A DNA stretch of 64,000 nt from Papaver somniferum (GCF_003573695.1 NC_039362.1:179871690-179935689); one strand, 5' to 3'. Numbered from the stretch's first letter, positions 35,379 through 47,113 are shown. Translations and numbers: made by a program. The notes: generated by a model from the letters alone, not told the origin.

Positions 35379-35890
35379 GTACACCCAACACCCTCAAGAC
35401 TAATTCCTATATTGATAAAACTGTATTATCAGGATGGGGACTGATTTGTAGAGATTGTGCAGGAAACAGCCATAGACTGCGAGGAGGTGCATCTCTATCC
35501 ATTGATCCAGAGCAAACTGAAGCGCATTCTCTCCTAGAAGCAGTACAATGGGCTCACAGTAAGGGATGGCTAAAAATTCACTTGGAAGGAGATTGTCAGA
35601 ATGTTATAGCAGTTGTGAATGGGAAGGCTACAACAGTTAAATAGACAACATATAATTTAATCCATGATGCATTAGTTATATTAAGTTATTTTGATTCTTG
35701 GGTTTGCACTTATGCCCATAGGGATGAAAATCATATTGCAGACTCTATAACAAAGTATGCAAGAACTCAAACAATTTACTTTTGTTGGTTTAATAATCTG
35801 TGTGTATGGATCAATCTTCTGATTCAACAGGATAAAAACAATATGTAAGCTTGCTTATCAATATATTTATTCTTTCCTATTAAAAAAAAA
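35379..35890 (+). pseudogene. LINE 3' end: RNase H fragment with A-tail
   Basis: The plus strand reads an RNase H domain: GWGLICRDCAGNSHRLRGGA near 35436, TEAHSLLEAVQWAHSKGW near 35517, LEGDCQNVI near 35582, a stop, then YAHRDENHIADSITKYAR near 35712. It ends in TTCCTATTAAAAAAAAA (35875-35890). It begins abruptly against the CACTA repeat unit, as expected for a strongly 5'-truncated LINE insertion. Confidence 0.75.
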
Positions 35891-36380
35891 TATTGTATGA
35901 TTAGAAGAATACGTTTCCTACATAGGTGCCACTAATAATTCATATGTTTCCTCCCTAAACCAAGAATAATACAGGAGACAACCCAGGTTAAAAATTTTAA
36001 GGAAAATATTATTCGAAATAGGAAATTAATTTTTTTCTATGGCCTTTTCTCGAGTTGGTTAGAGATAGGAAACTAAATTTCGAAAATTTTGGGAAACAAT
36101 TTTATCATAGCTGTCTACGATATATTCTCTCATAAAATAAAAGAAACTAACCATATTGGTCAGACATCAAAAATTTGGAAATAAAAAAAGAAAAACACTA
36201 AAAATCTTTTGTTTGGCGTGCGATGAAAATGAATTTTACTGGGCGGGATGATTTCAAAAGGAAAATCAATTCCCGCCTGATGGTTTGGTTAAACTCCAAA
36301 AAGAAAAAGAAAGATGAGTTCGATCTACTTTTTCAGTTTTTATTACTTGATTCATTCTCTCTTTGAAATCATAATTTTGC
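35891..36380. other. CACTA interior, no coding seen
   Basis: Contains the inverted pair GGGCGGGA / TCCCGCC (36240-36280). Probably promoter or leader of the TNPA-like gene. Confidence 0.35.
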
Positions 36381-36790
36381 TACTATCTCTAATCTTTACA
36401 AGGAACCTACCTCTTCAGACTCGATCTTTGTTGTTGGTATTATTTCTACATCCGAATATTAAATTGATGTTAGATTTTTTGTTCGATCTCATAGAATCAG
36501 ATGCTAGATCTTATAGGTTTACTAGTTAAAGCATGATTAAGGTTTTTATTCTATTACTTCTTATATGTTTACTAGTTAAAGCATGATTAGGGTTTTTATT
36601 CTATGTTTACTATCTCTAATCTTTACAAGGAACCTACCTTTTCAGACTCGATCTTTGTTGTTGGTATTATTTATACAACCCATTGTCGAATGAATATTAA
36701 ACTGATGTTAGATTTTTGTTCGATCTCATGGAATCAGAGGTTAGATCTTATAGGTTTACTAGTTAAAGCATGACTAGGGTTTTTATTCAG
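36381..36790. repeat. Tandem duplication, 227-bp unit
   Basis: TACTATCTCTAATCTTTACA begins at 36381 and 36608; both copies then carry AGACTCGATCTTTGTTG and TTTACTAGTTAAAGCATGA. The latter phrase occurs three times. Confidence 0.85.
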
Positions 36791-37493
36791 CTGTATCAAA
36801 GAACAAGTTAATGACGATGAGAGGTGATTTTATTTTGTTACAACAATACTGTTTTAGGCTTAAGTTACATGCATGAACTATTATAAGATTTAGGTAAGGA
36901 TCTTTATTTCATGTTACTTAGTTAGGTTTTACTAGTTAGTTATGTTTTACAAAACTTAACGATGCTAATTGTTTTCTCGGGTTTTTGTTATTGTTTGGGT
37001 TTGATTTAGATATAACTCTACTTTGATGGACGATGTTGTGTCAATCATATATATATATATATATAAGGCTTCTTAAGATTTAATTATTTGAGTCTTTGTT
37101 ACTTGGCGATCCTGTAACGTCTGCATTTTAAGTTGACACTTTTAATGATACCATGTTGCTAGTTGTCCAATTTGACTATCATCTTCAAGCTAAAAATGGA
37201 TAATCATTATGTGGTGCTTTAGTACTCTTGGATTTTGTAACAAAAAGTTATATTAGACCGTTTAACCGGTACCTTTCTCTTTGTGGATAACACAATATTC
37301 ATGAGGATATTTTGTGTGTTGCAGTGATGTTTTAGCCTCAAGTTACATGCATCAATGAGTTCATGTTTGTTTTCTTTGCATATAATAGAAAAGAGGTGTA
37401 ACACATGTAGACTATCCTGTTAGGTTTATCTAATATTTTCCAAAATAATCTCAAATTCCTAACTCAGATGCACGTACCTACACAAATTTTTTC
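36791..37493. other. Probable 5' intron or leader of the TNPA-like gene
   Basis: AT-rich with an (AT)n tract near 37050; no coding seen. Confidence 0.35.
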
Positions 37494-39451
37494 ATGGCAG
37501 AAGATGATCACAACGTGCCCCCAGAGGAGGACCAATGGGATGATGAGGTGGATTCTGATGGTGGCCATAGAATTGAATTCAGTAGTTACCTAGGCTATTT
37601 GGCCCGTGATATGGTTGGTATAAAACATTTATGTTGGAAGGAAGTCCCTGCAACAACAAAACAAAATATGTGGGAGGAAATTATGATATGCATATGCGGT
37701 TATCAATTCGTCGTTTTTGTTGTCGAACTGTGAGTCTGTGATGAACATAAATTAGTTATTATTGCAGTTTCATTATGAGGTTCCCCATGAATATAAGCAA
37801 GCGGTCATGAAGCGTCTAGCTGTTCAGCTGCGAGACTTCAGAAGGAAGTTATACAATAATCATGTAAAACCCTTCTTGGAAAGACCGGACAAACTAAAAA
37901 CTTTTCCCAGAAAGTACGAAACGGTAATGGACCAAGAAGACTGGGACGAATACCTTAAGTATGTAATAGAATCGCCTATACTTAAGGTATGGAATACACA
38001 TTGCTTTTTCTAATTTGTGTTTCGTTCTTATTGTCTATCCCAGCATACTAATGAAATTATTTTTATTTCCTCTGCAAGAAAAATTCGGAGAAGGGAACAG
38101 AGGCAATATCATAATCCAAGTTCCCACATCGGACAGGACGAGGAGGATACTCGGTATTAAAACTAAAATTAGTAAGTCTGTTGTCTTAAACCAGTTACAT
38201 GATCTTAAACCATATGTCTGAAATATGATATCAACTATATGAATCACAGATGCTAGGGTATATTTTGGAGAACCTTGTATATTTGTTACCTATTCAATTC
38301 ATCAGTGTCTTCGCATTCATGGTCTAAGAAGCAGTCTCCTAATCTTATGCAGAACTCTACCAGTAATTCCCAACCAAATCCTTCAATATCTCTAGAGAAG
38401 TTGTGCACATCTATGGCAGAACCTATGGCTAAGACATCTAATGGAGTATTTTTTATTATTATTATTTTTTTTCTTCGTAAATCTATATTGCTAATCCTAG
38501 CATCTTCTTTTTATATGTTGTTCATATGCCGTATCTTCGCAGAAAGCAAAATACGACTTTTGGAATGGATCTAGGGGAAACGTCGTTGCTAGAGGCAGTA
38601 TTTTTCCTAAGGTGCCTAACCAGAAAATACATTGACAAGAGCTTCCTGAACACTGTTATGCTGCCAATATTCTGGAGGTCATAGATCCATCATTCGTGTT
38701 AACGGAACCAAGTGGTGAGTTTAAGTTATTAGTGGAAGCTAAATATGGTTTTGTGGCATGGCCGAAAGATAATTGTTCCGTCTCTGATGACAAGGTTAGT
38801 TTCTTAGCTCTTTTGCTTTGTTAATCAAGTATATAAATTGTTTTACGTAAATCAATCCTGTATTCAGTTTGATTAAAGAATAAGTACAAGATAGAAATAT
38901 ATTAATACCTAATGGACATGAATGCCAGTGTAAATTAGAAAATTGATATTTGGTTACGGATTTTATTATGGGCGTCGGCTGTGAAAAATGGCGCGGCCTT
39001 CAGTGAAGTTGGCTTTATCACATTGTTGGAAAAATGACTTTTGTCTGTCTCTTGTTGAGAATTCATATGACAGACGAATTCGCCTTGAATTTAAAATATA
39101 TATATATATATAATACATTTAATGTCTTGCTGCAGGAAACTCCACAATATGGAAAACCTCATAAGCAACCAGAACCAGTTTTAGATTTTGAGAAGAAATT
39201 GGACAGTGATAAAATGAATGAGGACCACCTAGCAGTCAATCCACATTCGGGGAGTCATGCATGCAGCCTCTGAAAAGCTTTCTCAGAAGACTAAAAAGGC
39301 GCAAAGAAGGTTATATGCACCAACTGTGCAGAAGGCATACCAACTTTCAGATGGGCAACAGAGGAAGACAAGGTTTGGCGCGTCGAGAATGTCACAACCT
39401 GATCCATTGCATGCAGAGACACCACCATCAAAAAAGTTGAAGAAAAACTGA
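37494..39451 (+). pseudogene. TNPA-like gene of the CACTA element (plant transposase, Ptta/En/Spm family)
   Basis: Plus-strand exon pieces. 37494-37680 is acidic, then CWKEVPATTKQNMWEEIM. 37769-37988 is FHYEVPHEYKQAVMKRLAVQ through DQEDWDEYLKYV. A short exon of about 38082-38156 reads KIRRREQRQYHNPSSHIGQ. Exons of about 38306-38445 and 38543-38792 (KYDFWNGSRGNV; then LVEAKYGFVAWPKD) follow, and a tail lies at 39136-39451. This order (Trp-rich helix, DEDW/W-E segment, RR-H-GS segment, VxWPKD) is that of plant En/Spm TNPA-type proteins, which bind the subterminal repeats. A stop sits at about 38629 and the last exon changes frame, so it is probably inactive. Exon limits are approximate. Confidence 0.65.
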
Positions 39452-39559
39452 TGATTTTTGGATAAATGCTCTTTAATATTTTTTTTTGCAAACTGTTAGA
39501 CCAAAGCTCAACATTTTTTACTGTGTTATTAATAATAATATGAATTTTTGGCATATATG

Positions 39560-40614
39560 AATTTCAGATTTAACCACAATTTATAAAGAATATAAGAGAA
39601 TTTGGATATTGCCAGGTGGATGGTTTAGATGCGCCATATCTGAACGGCTTAGAGGCGTCACAAACGTAATATACACGCTTCGAGATTAATTGGCGTGGCT
39701 AAATATCATATAAAGCCACGCTATATGGCGTGTCTATAGGTTCTCCGATGAACGGCTCCCAACGTCACATGTGGACGGTCAACGTTACATCTGAACGGTC
39801 AATATTGCATCATCTTAAACAAGATACAATGGTACCTAATACAACCACGTGGATGAAGGTAATTGTAAATTGGCGTGGCAAAATATCACATATAGCCACG
39901 CTATATGGAGTGTCTATAGGTTCTTCAATGAACGGCTCACAACATTACATGTGGACGGCGTAAATATAATTTAACGGTCAATATTGCATCATCTAAAATG
40001 AGATCCAACGATTCCTAATACGACCACGTGGATCAAGGTAATTGTAAATTGGCGTGGCTAAATATCACATATATCCACGCTCTTTGGGGCGTGTCTATAG
40101 GAAATCATTGAACAGCTCACAACGTTACATGTGGACGGTGAAGGATGCATATAATTAAACGATCAATATTGCATCATCTTAAATGAGATCCAACGATTCC
40201 TAATACGGGCACGTGGATCAAGGTAATTGTAAATTGGCGTGGCTAAATAACACATATAGCCACGCTATATTGGGCGTGTCTATAGGATATCCAATCAACG
40301 GCTCACAACATTACATGTGGACGGTGAAGGATGCATATAATTTAACGGTCAATATTGCATCATCTGAAATGAGATCCAACGATTCGTAATACGGCTACGT
40401 GGACCAAGGTAATTGGAAATTGGCGTGGCTAAATATCACATATAGCCACGCTCTATGAGGCGTGTCTATAAGATATCCAATGAACGGTTCACAACGTTAC
40501 ATGTGGATGGTATTCAACGGTTTCTAATGCAGCCACGTGGATGAAAGTAAGTGAAATTGGCGTGGCTAAAACATAACATATAACCACGTTAAACCTATAT
40601 GGTGTGTCTATCGG
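39560..40614. repeat. Right subterminal region, tandem array of about 180-bp units
   Basis: The phrase TTGGCGTGGCTAAATATCAC recurs at about 39691, 39871, 40050, 40235, 40421 and 40558 (spacing 180, 179, 185, 186, 137). Each unit also holds TAGCCACGC, GCGTGTCTATAGG, ACATGTGGACGG and CCACGTGGAT. CACGTG lies in most units. Confidence 0.9.
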
Positions 40615-42282
40615 TAGGCCTGTCAATATATGTCCGATATCCGGAATCCGTTTCCGATTATTCGAGATCCTATAGGATTTTATCCGTTTTATCGGATATC
40701 AGATATCGGATAAAAAAAATTATCGGATATTTCTTCCTTAACCTATCTATATCGGATTAGGCTATATCCGTTTGGTTAACATCCGATATCCGATAGAATT
40801 AGGGGTATAATTGTAATTTCATCTATTAATCGATTATCACTGCCTGGATTCAGTGGATTCAGTCGAGAACCGAGTCACTTTTTTCGTTTTCTTTTTTTCC
40901 TTCTCTTCTCTTCTCAGTTCTCAATCGATCACTCTCTGTCTCTCCCGATCAATCCCTCACTCAGTTGCTTTGCTTATCAATCAGACAATCACTCACCCGC
41001 TCAATCAGGTACTTCTATTTCCATATTCGATTTTTGTGTTCGATTTTCATGAAATTAGGGATTTGTGGTTTCTGTCTTGCAAAAAAATTTAGGGTATGAT
41101 GAAATTAGAGAAAGATTTGAGATGGGTTTATTCTTAAATAAGAACATGAGGCCTAACAATCTGAGATTATGAAAGTTTTATGGAAATAGGGAAACTGATG
41201 AATATCTTTTGATGTGAGTTTTCTTCTAATTTTTGGTTTTTGAATTTTAGATGTTGGATGGATATAGGGTTTTTAGTAGTTTAGATCGATTATTGTATGA
41301 TTTTCCCTTTCTTTTTTTTTTTATTTGAGAAAAGTGAATTAGGGGTTCAGCAAATGCATCATAGAGATTTTTAGAATAATTAGGGGAATGTGATTATGTG
41401 ACCACTGTTCTTGAAAATGATTTGGTAATGTTGTATCATACACATGATAGTATTGGATGAACTAGGGACTGGGGAACAAAGACTAAGCTTTCAGTGTCTT
41501 TTCTTTAAGCTGGTATTATTAGTGCTCTGTAGCATTGATGCTTGAGAGTTTCATGTGTCTTAGTTTCCCTCTTTGTATGATTCCTGCTCAAATTAAATTA
41601 GTGAAACTGGATACAGAAATCTAGCTTAGTAGCTTTTACTTCTAGTTAGCTATAGTGAAAATATCTTTTGTAACTTACTGTTTTATTTCTTGTGTCCTTC
41701 CACTGCCTTCTAGCTTATGATACAATATCCTTCTCACCCTATGGGCATCTACATTTCAATACAGGAAATTGCAAAAATGTTTAAAAAACCAGCCAAGGGA
41801 AAGACAGTTGCAACCTCAAAGTCAACCCCTTTGCCTCAAACTACATCAAATGCTATCATTTCTAGGGATGGTTCACAATCACAAATTTTGGAAACCGAAG
41901 ACGAATGAAGACAAGAGAGACCCTGTTTGAATATCTGTTAAGTTTTTACTTTCTTTAGCATTTGCTTGTGCTTCTTTTCATGTATGTGTGTGAGTAAGAG
42001 ACTTACATTCAGATGAAGACAATTCAGATGCCATCTTATGAGTACTGTTTCCAAGTTTTATGTATGACAGTATGAGAATAATTTCACCTTTACATATTTT
42101 TTTGTTACTAACGGATATTATCGGATAAATATCCGTTATCCGATAGCTTAACCTATCGGATATCGATATCTGATTTTGATATCCTATAGGATATTCTCGG
42201 ATATCGAATATCCGATAGTTCTTAACCTGTCGGATATCGGATATCCAGATATCCGACGGATATTCTTCCATTGACAGCCCTA
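40615..42282. mobile_element. hAT-type transposon, 1.67 kb, nested in the CACTA element
   Basis: Flanked by a perfect 8-bp direct repeat TCTATCGG (40607-40614 and 42283-42290), the size used by hAT transposases. The ends are inverted: TAGGCCTGTCAAT on the left, TAGGGCTGTCAAT as the reverse complement of the right. Both subterminal regions carry many copies of GATATCCG and CGGATATC. The interior contains no hAT transposase, only a short spliced-looking leader and a 43-codon frame, so it is non-autonomous. Confidence 0.9.
41777..41908 (+). CDS. 43-residue ORF in the hAT element, possibly a transposase N-terminal remnant
   Basis: Follows a pyrimidine-rich leader (40880-41010), a GT-like donor (AGGTACTTC near 41008) and an AG acceptor near 41764, so it looks like the first coding exon of a spliced gene. 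It starts MFKKPAKGKTVATSKST (basic) and ends ILETEDE. hAT transposases often have a low-complexity start before the BED finger; no BED finger is present, so this is likely the stub left after an internal deletion. Confidence 0.35.
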   Translation: MFKKPAKGKTVATSKSTPLPQTTSNAIISRDGSQSQILETEDE

Positions 42283-42290
42283 TCTATCGG

Positions 42291-42784
42291 ATAACCAATG
42301 GCTACGCCAAAAAGCAATTTGCGTGTCTAAAGTGAACCAAATAGGCACACCAAAACGCAATTTGCGTGTCTATAGTGAATCAAATAGCCACGCCAAAAGA
42401 AATTTGCTTGTCTAAAGTGAACCAAATAGCCACGCCAACAAGCAATTTGTGTGTCTAAAGTGAACCAAATAGCCACGCCAAAAAGCAATTTGCGTGCCTA
42501 TAGTGAATCAAATAGCCACGCCAAAACAATAATTCGTGTGTCTATAGAGTACCAGTACTTAAGTTTTTGGGACCCTATATAGCAACGCCTATATGGCTCT
42601 GGCATGTCTATTTCATGCAGAAATAGACACGCATGACAGGCGTGGCTATAAGCTACCTAAAACCACGCCATGTTACCTAAAACCACGCAAGCAGAAGTCA
42701 CGCCTAGTCCAAACCCAAGTGGCGTGACAAAACCCCTATGGACACGCCAATTTGGCGTGGCAAAAGGGTCTCTGTGTACTAGTG
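42291..42784. repeat. Right terminal part of the CACTA element
   Basis: At least five near-tandem copies of a roughly 58-bp unit (AACCAAATAGCCACGCCAAA, then GCAATTTGCGTGTCTA), then the inverted terminal sequence ending TACTAGTG at 42784. Confidence 0.85.
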
Positions 42785-43130
42785 CTATATCTCACCCTTT
42801 TTATAAAAATAGAGCACCAAATGTTTATCGGATCCGGCATAGTATTAGAAATTATCTAGAAGTTGATCAAAGCAATAATATTTGGGAAGTTGGGTATGGA
42901 CGAAATATTAATTTGTGACAACTAGATTCCTAATATTGGTATTTTGAATATTGGCAGAATGATGATCTCCTGAAATTGCAAATAAAGTGAAATATGTCTA
43001 TCGTAATGTTGATAATCACAATAAACTAAGATGTTTAGGAAATAAAAATAGAGAGTTTTCAACTAAGTCGGCTTATGAAATCATTTCAAATGAACAAAAT
43101 GTGAATATTGATAAATTTCGGCTACAAGGT
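42785..43130 (+). pseudogene. LINE ORF2 relic, continuation after the CACTA element
   Basis: Resumes the LINE zinc-binding domain: ISHPFYKNRAPNVYRIRHSI, then NNIWEVGYGRNINL near 42869, and KSAYEIISNEQ near 43065. It joins to the frame broken at 32269. Confidence 0.75.
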
Positions 43131-43175
43131 TTGGCAATTGAATACCCTGATATATGAATTACAAAGACATAAAAT

Positions 43176-43540
43176 ATTTTTCCATGGTTATGGTTGTTAA
43201 CGCAAAGTCTGTTCTTTATAGTGGTTGTAGTCACAGTGACTTGTTTACTAGTCTACTCTAGCTTGAGATTTTCAGGTTTTGGAATGTTTATTTTGTTTGT
43301 AGAGTTGACAAATGTTTCTAGGGAAATCGACAAGTTTTCCACTCTTGATGGAATTATCTTGGTTGAGAGAGACTGGGATTTTTTCCGTCAGACCTGTTCG
43401 AATCTCCGTTATTGAAGTAAAAATAATGATACAACAAGGTGGTGATGATCTCTACTGGCGAACCTCCAAAAATATTGAAGAAAATGAGCTCAGTTACTAG
43501 ACTTATCGATTTAAGTTGCAAACTATTTACTCTTGTAGCT
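43176..43540 (+). pseudogene. IREG copy 3, exon 3 and first part of exon 4
   Basis: 43176-43378 matches IREG exon 3 (LTQSLFFIVVVVTVTCLLV, LTNVS). From about 43438 it matches exon 4 (GEPPKILKKMSSVTRLIDLSC). It lacks exons 1-2 (a LINE relic lies there instead) and has frame breaks. At 43540, inside the codon run corresponding to PVASGFI of the intact copy, it is cut by an insertion. Confidence 0.85.
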
Positions 43541-45023
43541 TGTGACGGTACGGAAAATTTTTCGCTTCCAGCCGACCATGAATTTCGATCGATTAACAAG
43601 TTCCAAATTTTCCGAGATGCCATTTGGGGTGAAAACAGTTTGTAAACAGGAGTAAGGTTATGATTTATTAAACAATACACGAAAATTTTATTCCTATTGT
43701 CAAAACAGTAAACCAAAAAGTGTGGAAGACAGGATAATAGCCACGCGAAAAATCTTACAATAGATTGCTGACACGAAACCATTTAAATATGATCCACCCT
43801 TATCTAATTAAAATACTATTTTTACAAAAAACAACTTCAATAAGAAAAAGTAACTCTTTTTACAAATCAAATAGAAGGAAACTACAACAGTAAGAAAAGA
43901 TAGAATCATTTTTTATTAGCCAACCCAGATACATATGAAAATACATGAACACAAAGTGATGTACTCACTTTTACCCCCAAAGTACAATGCACCAAGCTTA
44001 AGAAAGCTTACTTCTTTAAGCCAGCCTCAGACTTTGTGGAAAACAAAACAAAACAAAAGGGTTAGCCACAACCCAGTAGAGAGTTAATTATACGATACCA
44101 TGAGTATAAATAATTCCCGCGTGAAGATAACAAACCATAAATAATGTGTTAGATTGTTGAGCACATCCAAATAGAAGTATCGAAGGCCTTACAAATCCAA
44201 TACACAATAGAAATCATCTTAAACAAGTAAGTTTGTAATAATCTACTATGAGGGTCTGAATCACCAATTGTCGAGGTTTATCAGAAAACCACACTATCGT
44301 CCCGGACGATGTTCTGCAGGTCAGCATTAAAATGGATTTCCCCTTGTAGGCCCGACAAACTCAGCAGCAGTGTTTGTAATCAAGAGGATGCTCAACGCAG
44401 TTCATAAATTGTTCGTAAACATCGTTAAATACGAGTATCGAACAAGCCATCAACAAATATTGATTTATAAACCTTGAAAGAAACTTACCTTATCTTCCCT
44501 CGCATAAATCAAGATCATAAATATAGGCAAGTATCAAATCATAAAACTGAACATAAATTCATAAACACTAAGTGCATTGAAATCAAAGATTTTGCATGAA
44601 AAATTCCTTTTAAACCACTATTATTCAAAACTCACCATGGGCTTCATTTCAAATAAAACTCACCAAACTTTAACATTTTAGAAACTAAAAGATTCATATT
44701 TTCTTACAAAGATCATTATTAAAAAGAATAAATTCAACAACCCAAAGAGTAATGGAAACGTAATATAAACTAGGAATATAATTTTCATAAACTTCAGTTT
44801 GGACAGCCTGTGTCCAAAAATTTGTGTAGCATTCCTTACACAACGAAAATAAGTGATTATTATCTCATTTTAAAGAAGAAAGAATAAGGTCTAAATCACG
44901 CTGAAAAATCCTGACAGAAAACAGTCTACAGAAAACAAGCAGGTTTGATAGTCTTTACAAGATAATTCACATAAGACTCATTACTTATCGAGATACATAG
45001 GTTCTTGCCTCATTTTAAAGAAT

Positions 45024-46042
45024 GTGTTAATTGGTATTTGGGTCCTAGATTTTGGTACCTCTTTGAGTTTGGGTCCTAAGTTTGTCCGTTATAGTGTTTG
45101 GGTCGTTGACCCGTTAGTCAAACAAGTCAAATGGTCAAACTGTTAGTTAAAATCAACCAGCCGTTAGTAAATTCAAAATCATCTCTATCAGTAACGAATC
45201 GGGTTTCTCCCTGATCAATTGAAACCACGCAGTGAGATCAATCTTTGTATCACAACTCTCTTTTTCTCTTACTTCTTTTTCTTTATTGAGATCCGATCTT
45301 TAGGGTATGTTTTCTGGTGGAATAAGAACAAAAACTTAGAAGAAAAAGAAAATTAAGTAGAAAGAGGTCAACATGAGCTTGATCTCGTGTAAAGATGTAT
45401 GATAGAGGAATGGGTTTCTTCTGATGCTACTTCCTTATCAGGAAAACCCCAATTTTCAACCTCCAATAATAACTATCATGATTTCTCTTGGTTTATATCG
45501 ACTCTTAATCAAGCCATCTCCACTATCTCATCGACTCAACCTAATAATCTTAAATTACTAACACATTTGAACCCGAACCTAAATGATAATCAAGTTTTTA
45601 TCTCCCATTAAAATCCTCCTCCATTTTTGTTCATCAGTCTCAAGAAAAAACCCTACCTAGTTAGTATATGATGATTTTAGTTTAGTTTTGCTTAACAGAG
45701 AAGAAGTTTCAATGCAGGGAAGAAATTAGGGACGAATTGATTTTTGGCTGGTTAGTTGGAAACGAGATTTATAGATTCAATAATTTTTGGTTCTCATGGA
45801 CGAAGCGTTGAATAATTTTCCGATCAGTTTCAAGACAAGAGAGGAAGAAAATCTAATCATATCGGAGTGGCTGGATAGCAAACTGGTAAATCGTTTCACT
45901 AAAGGAGGTTACCGAACCTTAACGGATACTAACTGCTTGACCATTTGACTAACGGGTCAACGTCCCAAATACTATAACGGACAAATTTATGACCCAAACT
46001 CAAAGAGGTACCAAAATCTAGGACCCAAACACTAATTAACTC
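45024..46042. mobile_element. Mutator-like non-autonomous element, 1.02 kb, with about 120-bp TIRs
   Basis: Left TIR GTGTTAATTGGTATTTGGGT is matched by the reverse complement of the right end (GAGTTAATTAGTGTTTGGGT). Inverted similarity continues about 120 bp, including TTTTGGTACCTCTTTGAGTT and GTTGACCCGTTAGTCAAA. The flanks are TTAAAGAAT (45015-45023) and TTAAATAAT (46043-46051), a 9-bp duplication with one change, the Mutator length. The interior holds a leader-like stretch and a 70-codon frame at 45399. Confidence 0.85.
45399..45611 (+). CDS. Short ORF inside the Mutator-like element, unrecognised
   Basis: 70 codons, Ser/Asn/Thr-rich (for example FSTSNNNYHDFSWFISTLNQ). Its position mid-element suggests captured or pseudogenic host sequence, as in Pack-MULEs. 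No family recognised and weak support. Confidence 0.25.
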   Translation: MIEEWVSSDATSLSGKPQFSTSNNNYHDFSWFISTLNQAISTISSTQPNNLKLLTHLNPNLNDNQVFISH

Positions 46043-47113
46043 TTAAATAATAGAATATGCGTTATTGCATAAAAAATATAATAAAAAAATATCAAATTCG
46101 GTAACAAGTTTAAATTTCTCTAAAAGCGTCAGACAAAAAAACTGTTTACAGAAACCTACAGTTTTGGTAGTTCACAATGAAAAATTCACCTTGACTTCAT
46201 TACTTATCGGATCCCAGTGATTTTTTGCTAGTTTTAAAGAAAAAAAGTCCCTCTTTTACACAAAAATTATTACTAAAAATAAGAGTCATATGAACAGAGT
46301 GATAATTTATCCCCAAAACAGGACATAAATTTGTTTCAAAAAAATCCTAAATTGCTTTTAAATTGAGTTTCGAGAGAAAATAAAGTCAATTCCAATAAAT
46401 TGAGAGTACCCATGGATAATTTTTAGAATTAATATAGTTTAAACATCAAATTAGAAGAAAACCCTAACTTTACATGAACTCTGAAAAAAATCAAATTGAA
46501 CCAACATGAATTCGTCTTAAACATCTCAAATTCATCATATAAAGTATCATAAGATTACAAAAAAGATGAATTCCTTTCCATATGAAATCAGTTAATAGAA
46601 ATAAGGAAAATTAATTCAAAAACAGTAATCAACATGAACTTTTTCCTTACCTTTTGTGCAACAAGAGTTTCCAAAGCAACCCAATCGAATTAACGACCAA
46701 ACCAACGTAAAGTAGGGCTTCAAATTTTAAGTTTATATGAAAAGATTTCTGCTGGAATAAAAAGAAAAAATAAAGAGTGAAAATAAGGATTTTGTTTTGA
46801 TAAAAAAAACTTATATTAGAGCATGTAAAAAGACTGAAATACCCTTACTTCAACATACACTCGACATATACCCCAGGCAGGTGTCACTTTCCGGAAAATT
46901 CGATTATAAAAACTCTACTAGCGTCCGCAAACACTTCCGGTAGGCTCACACAAAGAGAAATATTATTTCTCAGGCAAATAAATAAGTGTTTCATAACCAA
47001 AACACAATGACAACTAGATTTCACGATCCATATTGCGCTACTTATAGTCTTCCAATCCAAATGGATTGGGCTCGTACCCTAATATTTTAAGAAAAAGAAT
47101 GTGGGTATTACAA

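Larger units (their letters stand above)
32270..42784. mobile_element. CACTA (En/Spm) DNA transposon, 10.5 kb
   Basis: The left terminus CACTAGTACAGAAATGACC and the right terminus (reverse complement CACTAGTACACAGAGACCC) are inverted and start with CACTA, the superfamily signature. Both ends are packed with subterminal copies of the CACGCC / GGCGTG motif in both orientations. The flanking 3 bp are GTA (left) and CTA (right), a 3-bp duplication with one mismatch. The host is a LINE whose zinc-binding frame reads KYFR before and ISHPFYKN after the element. Inside are TNPA-like exons (37494-39451) but no TNPD-type DDE transposase, so it is probably non-autonomous. It has since received a hAT element, a LINE 3' piece and a hairpin. 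Confidence 0.9.
43541..47113. mobile_element. 3.57-kb insertion in IREG copy 3, LTR-retrotransposon-like ends
   Basis: The IREG exon 4 frame stops at 43540 and resumes at 47114, with TAGCT at both sides (43536-43540, 47114-47118) as a 5-bp target duplication. The insert opens TGTGACGG and closes GGGTATTACAA, which resembles plant Ty3-type LTR ends (TGT...ACA). No gag-pol is seen, and I could not confirm a matching LTR pair; TGTCACTTTCCGGAAAATT near 46885 is weakly similar to the opening bases. It may be a LARD/TRIM-type derivative. It contains the nested element at 45024. Confidence 0.65.
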
